From positions 62,001 through 126,000 of the forward strand of contig NZ_BRVS01000008.1 of NCBI RefSeq assembly GCF_026011795.1: a DNA stretch of 64,000 nt. Reading direction: 5' to 3'. Shown here one piece after another: positions 33,848 through 45,283 of this stretch. A program made the position numbers and the translations under genes. Numbering within the stretch: the stretch's first letter is position 1; each line of letters opens with the position of its first letter. Source of the stretch: Arthrobacter mangrovi (GTDB lineage: Bacteria; Actinomycetota; Actinomycetes; Actinomycetales; Micrococcaceae). The notes beneath the pieces were generated by a model. That model searched no databases. It had not been told where the DNA came from and saw nothing but the letters and a program-made list of their open reading frames with translations.

Positions 33848-35767
33848 CTAGTAGCTGGTGTGCCGCGGCTTCCGTGCGCCGGCTCCGTGGCCGAAACGGG
33901 ACTCCCCGCGGTCCCCGCGGTCCTTGCCGAAGCCGCGCTCGCCGTCGTACTTCTTCTTGTAACCGCCGCGGTCGCCATCAAACTTCTTCTTGAACCCGCG
34001 GTCGCCGTAGCCGCCACGGCTGCCGGCGAAATCCTCGCGGTCGCGGCGCGGCTTGCGGCCGGAGTCGAGCTCGAGGTGGATGAGCTCTCCGCCGATCCGG
34101 GTCCTGGACAGGGCGCGGAGCTGGTCCTGGGACAGGTCGGAGGGCAGCTCGACCAGAGAGTGGTCGCTGCGGATGTCGATGCCGCCGATCTGGGCGGAGG
34201 TCAGGCCGCCCTCGTTCGCCAGGGCGCCGACGATGGAGCCGGGCATAACCCGCTGCCGGCGGCCGACGGCAATCCGGTAGGTGGCGTTGCCCTCGGTCAG
34301 CGGGCGGCTGGGCCCGCGGGAGCCGAAGCCGTCCTTCTTGCCGTTGGCCAGGCGCGCCTGCTTGGCGGGCGGCGCCGGCAGTTCCTCCATCAGCAGCGGA
34401 CGTCCGCCCTGGGCCATGTGCGCCAGCGCGGCGGCGATCTCCACGGCGGTCACGTCGTGGTCGGCCTCGTACTTCGCCACGAGCTCACGGAAGACGCTCA
34501 GGTCCTCGGACTCCAGCGTTTCGGTGATCCGGCCGGCGAACTTCTCGAGCCGGTTGGCGTTGACGGAGTCGACGGTCGGCAGGTGCATCAGCTCCACGCT
34601 CTGCCGGGTGGCCTTCTCGATGGCGCGCAGCAGGTACTTCTCGCGCGGGGTCATGAAGAGGATGGCGTCGCCGGTGCGGCCGGCGCGGCCGGTGCGGCCG
34701 ATCCGGTGGACGTAGGACTCCGTGTCATGCGGGATGTCGTAGTTGATGACGTGGCTGATCCGCTCGACATCCAGGCCGCGGGCGGCGACGTCGGTGGCCA
34801 CCAGGATGTCCACCTTGCCTTCGCGCAGCGCTTCCACGGTGCGTTCACGCTGCTGCTGCGGGATGTCGCCGTTGATGGCGGCGGCGGTGAAGCCGCGGGC
34901 CTTGAGCTTGTCCGCCAGATCCTCGGTGGCCATCTTGGTGCGGACGAAGGCGATCACGCCGTCGAACTCTTCGGTCTCCAGGATCCGCGTCATCGCGTCG
35001 AGCTTGTGGGCGCCCATGACCTGGACGTAGCGCTGGCGGATATTGGAGCCGGTCGACGTCTTGGACTTGACCGAGATCTCGGCCGGATCCTTCAGGTACT
35101 TCTTGGCGATCCGTCGGATGGCGCTCGGCATGGTGGCCGAGAACAGGGCAACCTGCTTCTCCTCGGGGGTCTTCGAGAGAATCTGGTCTACCTCTTCGGC
35201 GAAGCCCATGCGCAGCATTTCGTCGGCCTCGTCCAGCACCATGTACTGGAGTTCGGACAGGTCCAGCGAGCCCTTTTCGATGTGGTCGATGACGCGGCCC
35301 GGGGTGCCGACGACGACCTGGGCGCCGCGGCGCAGGCCGGCCAGCTGGGGGCCGTAGGCGGAGCCGCCGTAGACCGGGAGGACGGTGAAGTCCTCCATGT
35401 GGGCGGCGTAGGAGGAGAAGGCCTCGGCAACCTGCAGCGCGAGTTCGCGGGTCGGCGCGAGCACCAGGATCTGGGTCTTCTTGGTGGCGGGCAGTTCGGC
35501 CATCCGGGACAGGGCCGGGATGGCGAAGGCTGCGGTCTTGCCGGTGCCGGTCTGGGCCAGCCCGACGACGTCACGGCCTTCCAGCAGGACCGGAATGGTC
35601 GCGGCCTGGATGGGCGACGGCTTCTCGTAGCCGACGTCGGTCAGGGCCGCCAGGACACGGCCGTCAAGGCCGAGGTCGGTGAAGAGTACGGTTTCTTCCT
35701 CGGGTGCAGCCTGGGCCGGCGCAGCGGCTTCGGTTTCGGACACGGTGGAGGTGGGATTTTCGGACAC
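33848..35767 (-). CDS. deaD: DEAD-box ATP-dependent RNA helicase
   Basis: The 639-residue protein contains the full helicase core: Q motif GYEKPSPIQAATIP, motif I AQTGTGKTAAF, motif II VLDEADEML, motif III SATMP and motif VI HRIGRTGRAG. A DbpA-like RNA-binding domain follows (about 480-560). A basic tail rich in RGG, KKK and aromatic residues closes it (about 565-639). This is the CsdA/DeaD cold-shock type that unwinds structured RNA and helps ribosome assembly. The GTG at 35767 follows GAGGAACC. A hairpin in the leader may contribute to regulation. Confidence 0.95.
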   Translation of the reverse strand: MSENPTSTVSETEAAAPAQAAPEEETVLFTDLGLDGRVLAALTDVGYEKPSPIQAATIPVLLEGRDVVGLAQTGTGKTAAFAIPALSRMAELPATKKTQILVLAPTRELALQVAEAFSSYAAHMEDFTVLPVYGGSAYGPQLAGLRRGAQVVVGTPGRVIDHIEKGSLDLSELQYMVLDEADEMLRMGFAEEVDQILSKTPEEKQVALFSATMPSAIRRIAKKYLKDPAEISVKSKTSTGSNIRQRYVQVMGAHKLDAMTRILETEEFDGVIAFVRTKMATEDLADKLKARGFTAAAINGDIPQQQRERTVEALREGKVDILVATDVAARGLDVERISHVINYDIPHDTESYVHRIGRTGRAGRTGDAILFMTPREKYLLRAIEKATRQSVELMHLPTVDSVNANRLEKFAGRITETLESEDLSVFRELVAKYEADHDVTAVEIAAALAHMAQGGRPLLMEELPAPPAKQARLANGKKDGFGSRGPSRPLTEGNATYRIAVGRRQRVMPGSIVGALANEGGLTSAQIGGIDIRSDHSLVELPSDLSQDQLRALSRTRIGGELIHLELDSGRKPRRDREDFAGSRGGYGDRGFKKKFDGDRGGYKKKYDGERGFGKDRGDRGESRFGHGAGARKPRHTSY

Positions 35768-36187
35768 GAAGGTTCCTCATATTCATTTCGGGGAACGGAA
35801 GCCACGCAAAGCATGGCCGTCTCAAGGAGACGGCGACGTCCTGGGAGGCTCATTGACACAAGTCCGGCGCTGTTGCAATCCCGCGGCAGGACTTTCCGTC
35901 ACAGCTGCTGGCCGCCTCCCGGCGGTCTGTATGACGCTTTCGACAGCCGGCGCTCCCAAAATGAAACTGTCCGCAATAGCTGCGGACCCAACACACCAAT
36001 CAGACGCGACGCGCCGAAGTAAGGGAATACCGGAGTGGGGGATGTATCCAGTGTACGGCATCCGCGCCGGCTGCAGGTCCGCGCAAGTACGACGGCGGCG
36101 GTGAGCTTGGGCACAGGTGCCCGCCGGGCAGCAGGCGGCGGCAGGCAGGCGGATGGACCCGCTGGCGGCGTGGGGACGCCTCCCCGG
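35768..36187. other. Gene-free region upstream of deaD
   Basis: About 420 bases separate the helicase start from the stop of the padR-like gene. No convincing ORF or RNA gene is seen. The part next to deaD probably is a long untranslated leader, which is common for cold-shock helicases. A compact hairpin lies at 35816-35834. Confidence 0.5.
35816..35834 (-). promoter_or_regulatory. Hairpin in the deaD leader
   Basis: GCCGTCTC and GAGACGGC form a perfect 8-base stem with a 3-base loop about 50 bases before the deaD start. It may be a leader control structure or an attenuator. There is no direct evidence of function. Confidence 0.35.
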
Positions 36188-36735
36188 TCAAAGCCCGTCC
36201 AGGGTGTCCTCGGCCCACTCGATCCAGGCCTGCTCGAAGACGATGCCGGCCTCCAGCACCGCGCGCTGCAGGCGGCTGCCGCGCCCGGTGTCGCCGGCTC
36301 GGCTCGTGCTGCCGGTGCGGCCCGGCGGGAAGGTCCGTTCCTTCAGGTCGAGGTAGGTCCTGAGCTGGCGGCGGTGGAGCTCAACATGCCGGCGCAGTTC
36401 GGGCCCGATGTCGGGTGCGCCCAGGACGGCGGAGGCCCGGAGGCGGATCATCAGTTCCTCGCGCACCGGCCGCGGATCCTGCTGCCGTCCGGTCCAGTCC
36501 GCCAGTTCCGACCGGCCGGCAGGCAGGACCTCGTAGTCCTTGGCGCGGCCGCGGGAGGAGCCCCGGCCGGTGGAGCGGACCATGCCGTCGCGCTCCAGGA
36601 CGCCCAGTTCACGGTAGATCTGCTGGTGCGTCGCCGGCCAGAAGAAGCCGAAGGAACGGTCGAAGCGCCGCGCCAGCTCCGCCCCGGACCCGGGCTTCTC
36701 CAGCAGCGCCGTCAGGATGGCGTGGCGCAGCGACA

Positions 36736-36736
<1 letters not shown>
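36188..36736 (-). CDS. PadR-family transcriptional regulator
   Basis: The 182-residue protein has an N-terminal PadR winged helix (MSLRHAILTALLEKPGSG, then HQQIYRELGVLERDGMV) and a C-terminal helical domain (about 100-182) for dimerisation. Its ATG overlaps the end of the dienoyl-CoA reductase gene on the same strand, so it is co-transcribed with it and probably represses that transcript in response to a phenolic or fatty-acid ligand, as other PadR proteins do. The ligand is unknown. Confidence 0.88.
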
Positions 36737-38832
<2,096 letters not shown>

Positions 38833-39507
38833 TTACGGCGCCGTCGCCGGAGCCCCGGCCTTCGCCCGCTTCAGCGCCCGGCGCACGGCCCGGACAACGT
38901 TGCCGCCCAGAGTGATTTCGCCGTCGTTCTCCGACTGCAGCAGCGCCCGCGCCTGCTCAAGGTCCAGCCCGCCGGAGACGTCCGCCACGGTCACCCCGTG
39001 CGTCGGACGGTAGAGCACCTCGATGCAGCCCCCGGCGGCGATCGCTCCGGCCGCATCCACCTTCAGGTAGGCCCCGGGCAGGCCCCTGGCCAGGAAGCGC
39101 TTGGCCCATTGCGGCTGGTCCATGTGCCGGCCGAAGGTGGCGCACGGGATGCGCGGCATGGTGACCGTCACCGTCACGGCCCCGCCGATCCGCCACCGCT
39201 CCCCCACCAGCGCACCGCTGACCGGCAGCCCCTCGGTCCGCAGGTTCTCGCCGAAGAGTCCGGCGGGAATGTCCCGGCCCAGCTCCACGGCCCACTGTGC
39301 GGCGTCTTCGGCGGCGTAGGCGTAGAGCGCCTTCAGTTCCCCGCCGTGGTTCTTCCTGTCGGCCTGGACGTCCCCGCGCAGCCCGAGCTCGTGGACCGCC
39401 ACCGGCCCGGCCACGGGACGCTTATCGATCGCGGTGATTCCCACCTTGCTCGCGTCGGGTTTGAGCGCGTGGACGCGGCAGACGGCGAGCAGGGTTCCGT
39501 GAGTCAT
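38833..39507 (-). CDS. MOSC-domain protein
   Basis: The 224-residue protein is a stand-alone MOSC domain of the YiiM type, with the conserved cysteine in PRIPCATFGRHM and the typical DVQADRKNHGGELKALYAY. MOSC proteins bind sulfur or molybdenum cofactor and act in N-hydroxylated base detoxification or sulfur transfer. A leaderless-type promoter lies directly before the ATG. It lies upstream of the fadH-like gene with a 72-base gap. Confidence 0.88.
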   Translation of the reverse strand: MTHGTLLAVCRVHALKPDASKVGITAIDKRPVAGPVAVHELGLRGDVQADRKNHGGELKALYAYAAEDAAQWAVELGRDIPAGLFGENLRTEGLPVSGALVGERWRIGGAVTVTVTMPRIPCATFGRHMDQPQWAKRFLARGLPGAYLKVDAAGAIAAGGCIEVLYRPTHGVTVADVSGGLDLEQARALLQSENDGEITLGGNVVRAVRRALKRAKAGAPATAP

Positions 39508-39514
39508 GAGGTCA

Positions 39515-39520
39515 AGTCTA
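39515..39520 (-). promoter_or_regulatory. -10 box TAGACT (minus strand), leaderless layout
   Basis: On the minus strand TAGACT is followed by seven bases and then the ATG of the MOSC gene. Confidence 0.5.
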
Positions 39521-39523
39521 GGT

Positions 39524-39573
39524 ACGACGACGGCCGCCCGCCTTTCGTGCAGAAGGCGGGCGGCCGTCGTCGT
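39524..39573 (-). terminator. Terminator after the metB-type gene
   Basis: Perfect 21-base arms (39524-39544 and 39553-39573) with an 8-base loop end the cbs-metB operon, just upstream of the MOSC promoter. Confidence 0.85.
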
Positions 39574-39597
39574 TGGTTTGGGTCAGCAGGCGGACGC

Positions 39598-40758
39598 TTA
39601 GAGTCCGGCGAATGCCTGCTCGAGGTCGGCGATCAGGTCCTCGACGTCCTCGATGCCCACCGAGAGCCGGATCAGGTTCTCCGGCACGGCCAGCTCGGTG
39701 CCCTTCACGGACGCATGCGTCATCTGGGACGGGTAGTTGACCAGCGACTCGATGCCGCCGAGGGACTCGGCCAGCGTGAAGACGCGGGTCGATTCGGCGA
39801 TCTTGCGGGCGGCGGCCTCTCCGCCGTTGAATGACACGGACACCATTCCGCCGAAGCGGCGCATCTGCTTCTTGGCCAGCTCGTGGCCCGGGTGGTCCGG
39901 CAGGCCCGGGTAGTAGACGGCTTCCACCTCGGGGCGGCCCTGCAGCCATTCGGCGACGGCCTGGGCATTGGACGAGTGCCGGTCCATGCGGACGCCGAGG
40001 GTCTTGAGGCCGCGCGTGGTCAGGAACGCGTCGAGCGGGCCGGAAACGGCGCCCACCGCGAACTGGACGAAGCCGACCTTCTCGGCGAGTTCGTCGTCGT
40101 TCAGTGCCACGGCGCCGCCGATCACGTCCGAGTGGCCGCCGATGTACTTGGTGGTGGAGTGCACCACGATGTCCGCGCCGAAGGCCAGAGGATTCTGCAG
40201 GTACGGCGATGCGAAGGTGTTGTCCACGACCAGCAGCGCTCCGGCCTCGTGGGCCACCTCGGCCAGGGCTTCGATGTCCGTGACCTTCATCATCGGGTTG
40301 GAGGGGGTTTCCACCCATACGAAGCGGGTCTTGTTGGCCTTCACCGCTTCGGCCACGCGAGCCTGGTCCGCCATGTCGACGACGGTGTGGCCAATGCCCC
40401 ACGGGCCGAGCACGCGGTTGATCAGGCGGTACGTTCCGCCGTAGGCATCGTTGCCCAGCACGATGTGGTCGCCCGGCGCCATCAGCGCGCGGATCAAGCC
40501 GTCTTCCGCGGCGAGGCCGGAGGAGAAGGAGTAGGAGTACTTGGCCCCCTCAAGGGCGGCCAGCTGCTCCTGGAGCGCATCGCGGGTGGGGTTGGTGCCG
40601 CGGCCGTACTCGTAGCCCTCGCGCAGTCCGCCGATTCCGTCCTGGGCATAGGTGGAGCTGAAGTGGACGGGCGGGACGACCGCGCCGGTGCGCGGTTCGA
40701 AGGCCTGTCCGGCGTGGATGGCACGGGTATTGAAGCCGCCGGTGTTCTCTGCAGTCAT
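39598..40758 (-). CDS. metB: Cystathionine gamma-synthase/gamma-lyase (MetB type)
   Basis: The 386-residue PLP enzyme of the Cys/Met metabolism family starts NTRAIHAGQAFEPRTGAVVP. The PLP lysine lies in VVHSTTKYIGGHSDVIGG, with the aspartate ligand in LLVVDNTFASPYLQNP. Sequence alone does not separate the synthase from the gamma-lyase. Because it follows a cystathionine beta-synthase gene by 14 bases, cleavage of cystathionine to cysteine (reverse transsulfuration) is at least as likely as synthesis. It ends at a strong terminator. Confidence 0.9.
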   Translation of the reverse strand: MTAENTGGFNTRAIHAGQAFEPRTGAVVPPVHFSSTYAQDGIGGLREGYEYGRGTNPTRDALQEQLAALEGAKYSYSFSSGLAAEDGLIRALMAPGDHIVLGNDAYGGTYRLINRVLGPWGIGHTVVDMADQARVAEAVKANKTRFVWVETPSNPMMKVTDIEALAEVAHEAGALLVVDNTFASPYLQNPLAFGADIVVHSTTKYIGGHSDVIGGAVALNDDELAEKVGFVQFAVGAVSGPLDAFLTTRGLKTLGVRMDRHSSNAQAVAEWLQGRPEVEAVYYPGLPDHPGHELAKKQMRRFGGMVSVSFNGGEAAARKIAESTRVFTLAESLGGIESLVNYPSQMTHASVKGTELAVPENLIRLSVGIEDVEDLIADLEQAFAGL

Positions 40759-40772
40759 GTGGTCCTCTTCCT

Positions 40773-42149
40773 TCAGCTCGTCAGATAGGTCAGCAGGTCG
40801 TGGCGGGTCAGCACGCCCACCGGTGCGCCCTCGAGGGTCACGAGCAGCGCGTTGGCGGTCTGCAGCTTTTCCCGCGCGGCCGACAGCGAATCGAGGGCGC
40901 CGATGAGCGGCATGGTCGCTCCCATGTGGTCCCCGATCTTGTCCGTCAGCTTGGCTTCGCCCTTGAACAGCTGGGCGGTCAGCGTGCGCTCGTCCACGGA
41001 GCCGAGCACCTCGCCCATCACCACCGGCGGTTCCTGCGAGAACACCGGCAGCGTGGAAACGCCGTATTCATTCATGATCCCGACGACGTCGCGGACGGAC
41101 TCGGTCGGGTGGGTGTGGACCAGTTCCGGCATCCGGCCGTCCTTGCCCTTGAGGATCTCGCCGACCGTGGCCTCCTCGCCCGCGGCGATGAAGCCGTAGG
41201 AGCGCATCCACTCGTCATTGAAGATCTTGGCCAGGTAGCCGCGGCCGGAATCCGGCAGGATCACCACGACGACGTCGTCCGGGCCCAGGTCCTTGGCCAC
41301 GCGCAGCGCCGCCACCACGGCCATGCCGGAGGAGCCGCCCACGAGCAGCCCTTCCTCCTTGGCCAGCCGGCGGGTCATCGCGAAGGACTCCGCATCGTTG
41401 ACGGCCAGAACGTCGTCCGGCACGGACTTGTCGTAGTTGCCCGGCCACATGTCCTCGCCGACGCCTTCGACGAAGTAGGGACGTCCGCTGCCGCCGGAGT
41501 AGACGGAGCCTTCCGGGTCCGCGCCGATGACCTTCACAGGGCCGGAGGGGCGGTCCGCCGAGACTTCCTTCAGGTACCGGCCGGTTCCGGTGATGGTCCC
41601 GCCCGTGCCGGCGCCGATCACCACGTGGGTGACCTGGCCGTCGGTGTCGCGCCAGATCTCCGGTCCGGTGGTCTCGTAGTGGCTCTGCGGTGCAGCGGGG
41701 TTGGAGAACTGGTCCGGCTTGTAACCGCCGTCGATCTCGCGCACCAGGCGGTCCGAGACACCGTAGTAGGACTCCGGGCTGTCCGGGGCTACCGACGTCG
41801 GCGTCACCACGACTTCGGCCCCATAGGCCTTGAGCACGTCCCGCTTCTCCACCCCGACTTTGTCCGGCGTGACGAAGATGGACTTGTAGCCCTTCTGCTG
41901 CGCCACCAGGGCCAGGCCGACGCCGGTGTTGCCGCTGGTCGGTTCGATCACGGTGCCGCCGGGCTTGAGCCGGCCGTCCTGCTCGGCCGCTTCCAGCATC
42001 TTGACCGCGATCCGGTCCTTGATGGAGCCGCCGGGGTTGAAGTATTCAACCTTCGCCAGGACGGTGGCGGCGATCCCCTCGGTCACTTTGTTGAGTTTGA
42101 CCAGCGGGGTGTTTCCGATCAGGTCCAGGACAGAATTGGCATACTTCAT
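40773..42149 (-). CDS. cbs: Cystathionine beta-synthase
   Basis: The 458-residue enzyme condenses homocysteine and serine to cystathionine. The PLP lysine is in FNPGGSIKDRIAVKMLE and the PLP phosphate loop in EPTSGNTGVGLAL. Two CBS domains form the C-terminal 120 residues (MPELVHTHPTESVRDVVGIM and VGVLTRHDLLTYL). The N-terminal heme domain of the mammalian enzyme is absent, as in other bacterial forms. The ATG at 42149 sits seven bases after a TAGATT box. It is the first gene of the transsulfuration operon. Confidence 0.93.
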   Translation of the reverse strand: MKYANSVLDLIGNTPLVKLNKVTEGIAATVLAKVEYFNPGGSIKDRIAVKMLEAAEQDGRLKPGGTVIEPTSGNTGVGLALVAQQKGYKSIFVTPDKVGVEKRDVLKAYGAEVVVTPTSVAPDSPESYYGVSDRLVREIDGGYKPDQFSNPAAPQSHYETTGPEIWRDTDGQVTHVVIGAGTGGTITGTGRYLKEVSADRPSGPVKVIGADPEGSVYSGGSGRPYFVEGVGEDMWPGNYDKSVPDDVLAVNDAESFAMTRRLAKEEGLLVGGSSGMAVVAALRVAKDLGPDDVVVVILPDSGRGYLAKIFNDEWMRSYGFIAAGEEATVGEILKGKDGRMPELVHTHPTESVRDVVGIMNEYGVSTLPVFSQEPPVVMGEVLGSVDERTLTAQLFKGEAKLTDKIGDHMGATMPLIGALDSLSAAREKLQTANALLVTLEGAPVGVLTRHDLLTYLTS

Positions 42150-42156
42150 GCGCCCA

Positions 42157-42162
42157 AATCTA
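42157..42162 (-). promoter_or_regulatory. -10 box TAGATT (minus strand), leaderless layout
   Basis: On the minus strand TAGATT is followed by seven bases and the cbs ATG. No ribosome site is present. Confidence 0.5.
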
Positions 42163-42254
42163 CCGTTCCCCCCAACGGCACTCATAGCCGGCGCTAAGAA
42201 AGCTTCACATCCGAGGCGGCCGCCGCGGACCTCGGATCGTGCGACGATTAAGCC

Positions 42255-43223
42255 ATGCCCCCGCTGACCGCCTCCGCCGCCCCGCGCGCCGATGCGGTCG
42301 CCGATATCACCCTCCCGGCGGACTATGACCTAGCCGGAACCCTGGGTGTCCTGGCCCGCGGCAAGCAGGACCCGACCATCCGGTTCACCCACGACGGCGT
42401 GTGGCTGGCGTACGCAGCGGCCGAGGGTCTGGTGTCGCTGCGGTTAACGGCCCGGCGCGGCCCGCACGGCACCACAGTCCACGCCAGGCTGTGGGGCCCC
42501 GGGGCGGCTTCCGCGCTGGCCGGGCTCCCCCGCCTGCTCGGCGTCGAAGACGACTGGAGCGCCTTCGACGATCCGGGCTTCCAGGCCACCCTCCCGCCGC
42601 TCGTGTCCCGCCCGCGCCGGCTGCATCCCGGGCTGCGGCTGCCCGCCACCGGCCGGATGGTCGACGCGCTGGTGCCCGCCGTCCTCGAACAGAAGATCAC
42701 GACGATCGAGGCCCGCTACTCGTGGCGCTATCTGGTCAGCCGGCACGGTTCGCCCGCTCCCGGTCCCGCCCCCGCGGGCCTTAAGGCGGCCCCTTCCCCC
42801 GAGCAGTGGCGACGGATCCCTTCGTGGGAATGGCATCGCGCCGGCGTGGATTCAAAGCGTTCGGGCACCATCCTGCGCGTCTGCGGCGCGGCCTCCGGGC
42901 TGGAACGCCTGGCCGCCGCGGAACCGGGAGACGGACTGGCCGCCAAGCTGTGCTCGGTTCCCGGGATCGGCCCTTGGACCGCCGCCGAGACGACCCAGCG
43001 CACCCACGGCGATCCGGACTCGGTCTCGGTCGGCGACTTCCATCTGGCCGCGTTCGTCGGCTACGCCCTGACCGGACGCAAGACGGACGACGCCGGCATG
43101 CTGGAACTGCTGGAGCCGTGGCGCGGACACCGCCAGCGCGTGGTGCGGATGCTCGTGCTCAGCGGCTTCCGCAAGCCGGCCTTCGGACCGCGGCTGGCTC
43201 CGCAGGACCACCGCTTCCATTAG
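42255..43223 (+). CDS. AlkA-like DNA glycosylase
   Basis: The 322-residue protein carries a helix-hairpin-helix GPD domain in its second half: the hairpin is LCSVPGIGPWTAAETTQ and the catalytic aspartate is in DSVSVGDFHLAAFVGY. The N-terminal half is divergent from AlkA. It probably excises alkylated bases such as 3-methyladenine. The C-terminal RRLRP-type tail is short. It is convergent with the broken acyl-CoA synthetase, and their ends overlap by four bases. Confidence 0.85.
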   Translation: MPPLTASAAPRADAVADITLPADYDLAGTLGVLARGKQDPTIRFTHDGVWLAYAAAEGLVSLRLTARRGPHGTTVHARLWGPGAASALAGLPRLLGVEDDWSAFDDPGFQATLPPLVSRPRRLHPGLRLPATGRMVDALVPAVLEQKITTIEARYSWRYLVSRHGSPAPGPAPAGLKAAPSPEQWRRIPSWEWHRAGVDSKRSGTILRVCGAASGLERLAAAEPGDGLAAKLCSVPGIGPWTAAETTQRTHGDPDSVSVGDFHLAAFVGYALTGRKTDDAGMLELLEPWRGHRQRVVRMLVLSGFRKPAFGPRLAPQDHRFH

Positions 43224-44712
43224 TTCGCGGCCGGACCGGCGCGCAGCCGCCCGGCGGCCGCCTCCCGCATCTCGCCCTTCCGGATTTTGCCGGAGACGGT
43301 CATCGGGAACTCCCGGTAAATCTCCACATACTTCGGGATTTTGTAGTGGGCCAGCCGGCCCCGGCAGAACCGGTCGATATCCGGGGCGGTCAGCTCCGCC
43401 GCTCCCGGCTTGAGGATGATGCAGGCCAGCAGCTCCTCACCGTACCTCTCGTCCGGGACGCCGATGACCTGGACGTCCTGGATGTCCGGGTGGGTGTAGA
43501 GGAAGCCCTCGATTTCGCGGGGATAGATGTTCTCGCCCCCGCGGATGACCATGTCCTTGATCCGGCCTTCGATGGTGATATAGCCGTCCTCGTCCATGCT
43601 CGCGAGATCCCCGGTATGCATCCAGCCGTCGGGGTCGACGGCCTCGGCGGTCTTGTCCGGATCGTTCCAGTAGCCCTGCATGACGCTGTAGCCGCGGGTG
43701 TGCAGTTCACCGATCACGCCACGCTCCACGGTTCTGCCGGTCGAAGGGTCAACGACCCGGTTCTCCAGGTGCGGCATGGTCCGCCCGACCGTTGAGGTAC
43801 GCCGCTCGATGCTGTCCTCGCTGCGTCATGGTCGAGACCGGCGAGGTTTCGGTCATCCCGTAGCAGATGGCAACCTCCGCCATGTGCATGTCATTGATGA
43901 CTCGCTTCATGATCTCCACCGGGCACGGCGAACCGGCCATGACGCCCGTGCGCAGGGTCGAGAGATCGTAGCCCGCGAAGTCCTGCAGCGAGAGTTCGGC
44001 GATGAACATCGTCGGCACGCCGTAGAGGGAGGTGCCGCCGTGGTCCTGGACGGCCTGCAGGGTTTCCGCCGGGGCGAAGCTGCGGCCGGGAAGGATGGCG
44101 GCGGCCCCGTGCGAGTAGATGTTCAGGTTGCCAATCACCATGCCGAAGCAGTGGTAGAACGGCACCGGCAGCACCACCCGGTCCTCGGGCGTGTACCCGA
44201 GCAGCTCGCCGATGGAATAACCGTTGTTCAGGATGTTCCGATGGGTCAGGGTCGCGCCCTTGGGGAAGCCGGTCGTCCCGGAGGTGTACTGCAGGTTGAT
44301 CGGGTCGTCCGGCGCGAGCCCGGCCATCCGCTCCCGCAGGGCCTGTTCGGGAACCACCTCTGCGGCGCCGGCCACCCGGACAAGGTCCGTTTCCCCGGCA
44401 CCTGCCGCACCGCCGTCGTTGGTGATGACCACGATTTGGGTCAGGTCCGGGCAGGACGCAAGCACAGCGCGCGCCATGCCGACGTAGTCGCTGCGGCTGT
44501 CCGACGGCGCGGTGATGAGCATCCGCATTTCGCACTGCCGGACAACGAACTCCAGCTCATGCAGGCGGTAGGCCGGATTGACGTTGACCAGGATCGCCCC
44601 GATCTTGGCCGTGGCGTACTGCACCAGCGTTCACTCGGCACAGTTCGGCGACCAGATGCCGACCCGGTCCCCGGCCTCGATGCCTGATGCCATCAGGCCG
44701 CGGCTGAGGGGC
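43220..44712 (-). pseudogene. Broken AMP-binding acyl-CoA synthetase
   Basis: Three adjacent reading-frame pieces together encode an acyl-CoA synthetase: AMP-binding motif [30 protein letters not shown], and the C-terminal VDPDGWMHTGDLASMDEDGY and MTVSGKIRKGEMRE. A one-base loss near 43820, after the codons for TMTQR, shifts the frame. An in-frame TGA at 44631-44633 replaces the Trp expected in NCAEW. About 70 N-terminal residues are missing, and the remnant begins beside the thioredoxin gene. It cannot make a full enzyme unless the sequence contains errors. Confidence 0.85.
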
Positions 44713-44723
44713 TATTGCTCCTG

Positions 44724-45110
44724 CTATTCTGCCTTGCCCTGGGCTGCCTCGGCCTGCTGCGCGGCGATCTGGGCGTGGACTTCCTTCATATCCAGTCCCT
44801 TGACCGCGTCGACGAGCTCGCCGAACTGCGTGGAGTTCAGTGCGCCGGGCTGGGAGAAGACCAGCACCTTCTCGCGGAAGGCCATCAGGGTAGGGATAGA
44901 GGTGATGCCGGCCGCCGCGGCGAGACTCTGTTCGGCTTCGGTATCGACCTTGGCGAAGACAACGTCCTCGTGCTGCTGCGAGACGGAATCGTAGACGGGG
45001 GCGAACTGCTTGCAGGGGCCGCACCAGTCGGCCCAGAAATCGACAAAGACGATGTCGTTCTCTTCGATGGTCTGCGGGAACTGGGCCTCGGTGATATTGA
45101 TCGTTGCCAT
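44724..45110 (-). CDS. Thioredoxin with C-terminal extension
   Basis: The 128-residue protein has the active site FWADWCGPCKQFAPVYD and the conserved cis-proline in GITSIPTLMAF. A helical extension of about 20 residues rich in Ala and Gln closes it. It reduces protein disulfides with electrons from thioredoxin reductase, which is not in the window. The ATG at 45110 follows GGGGGAC; three more codons upstream are possible. It is directly upstream of the broken acyl-CoA synthetase. Confidence 0.93.
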   Translation of the reverse strand: MATINITEAQFPQTIEENDIVFVDFWADWCGPCKQFAPVYDSVSQQHEDVVFAKVDTEAEQSLAAAAGITSIPTLMAFREKVLVFSQPGALNSTQFGELVDAVKGLDMKEVHAQIAAQQAEAAQGKAE

Positions 45111-45283
45111 GTCCCCCACGGTATCGGTACACGGTCGATGTGTCGCCCCTGTTCGCTCACCGCATGAGCGCTATCCACAGGCGCGAGATGATGCCTTCCC
45201 GCGGCGACGCTGTCGTCCCTAGGGTCGGAACCAGACGATGCCGCGGCCCTGCCGCACCAGGGAGGCATTACAAGGAGGCACCA

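Noticed and set aside
33518-36022. Plus-strand ORF of 834 codons opposite deaD and across tRNA-Thr
   Set aside because: It begins inside the tRNA gene and is antisense to the helicase. Composition is that of a shadow frame.
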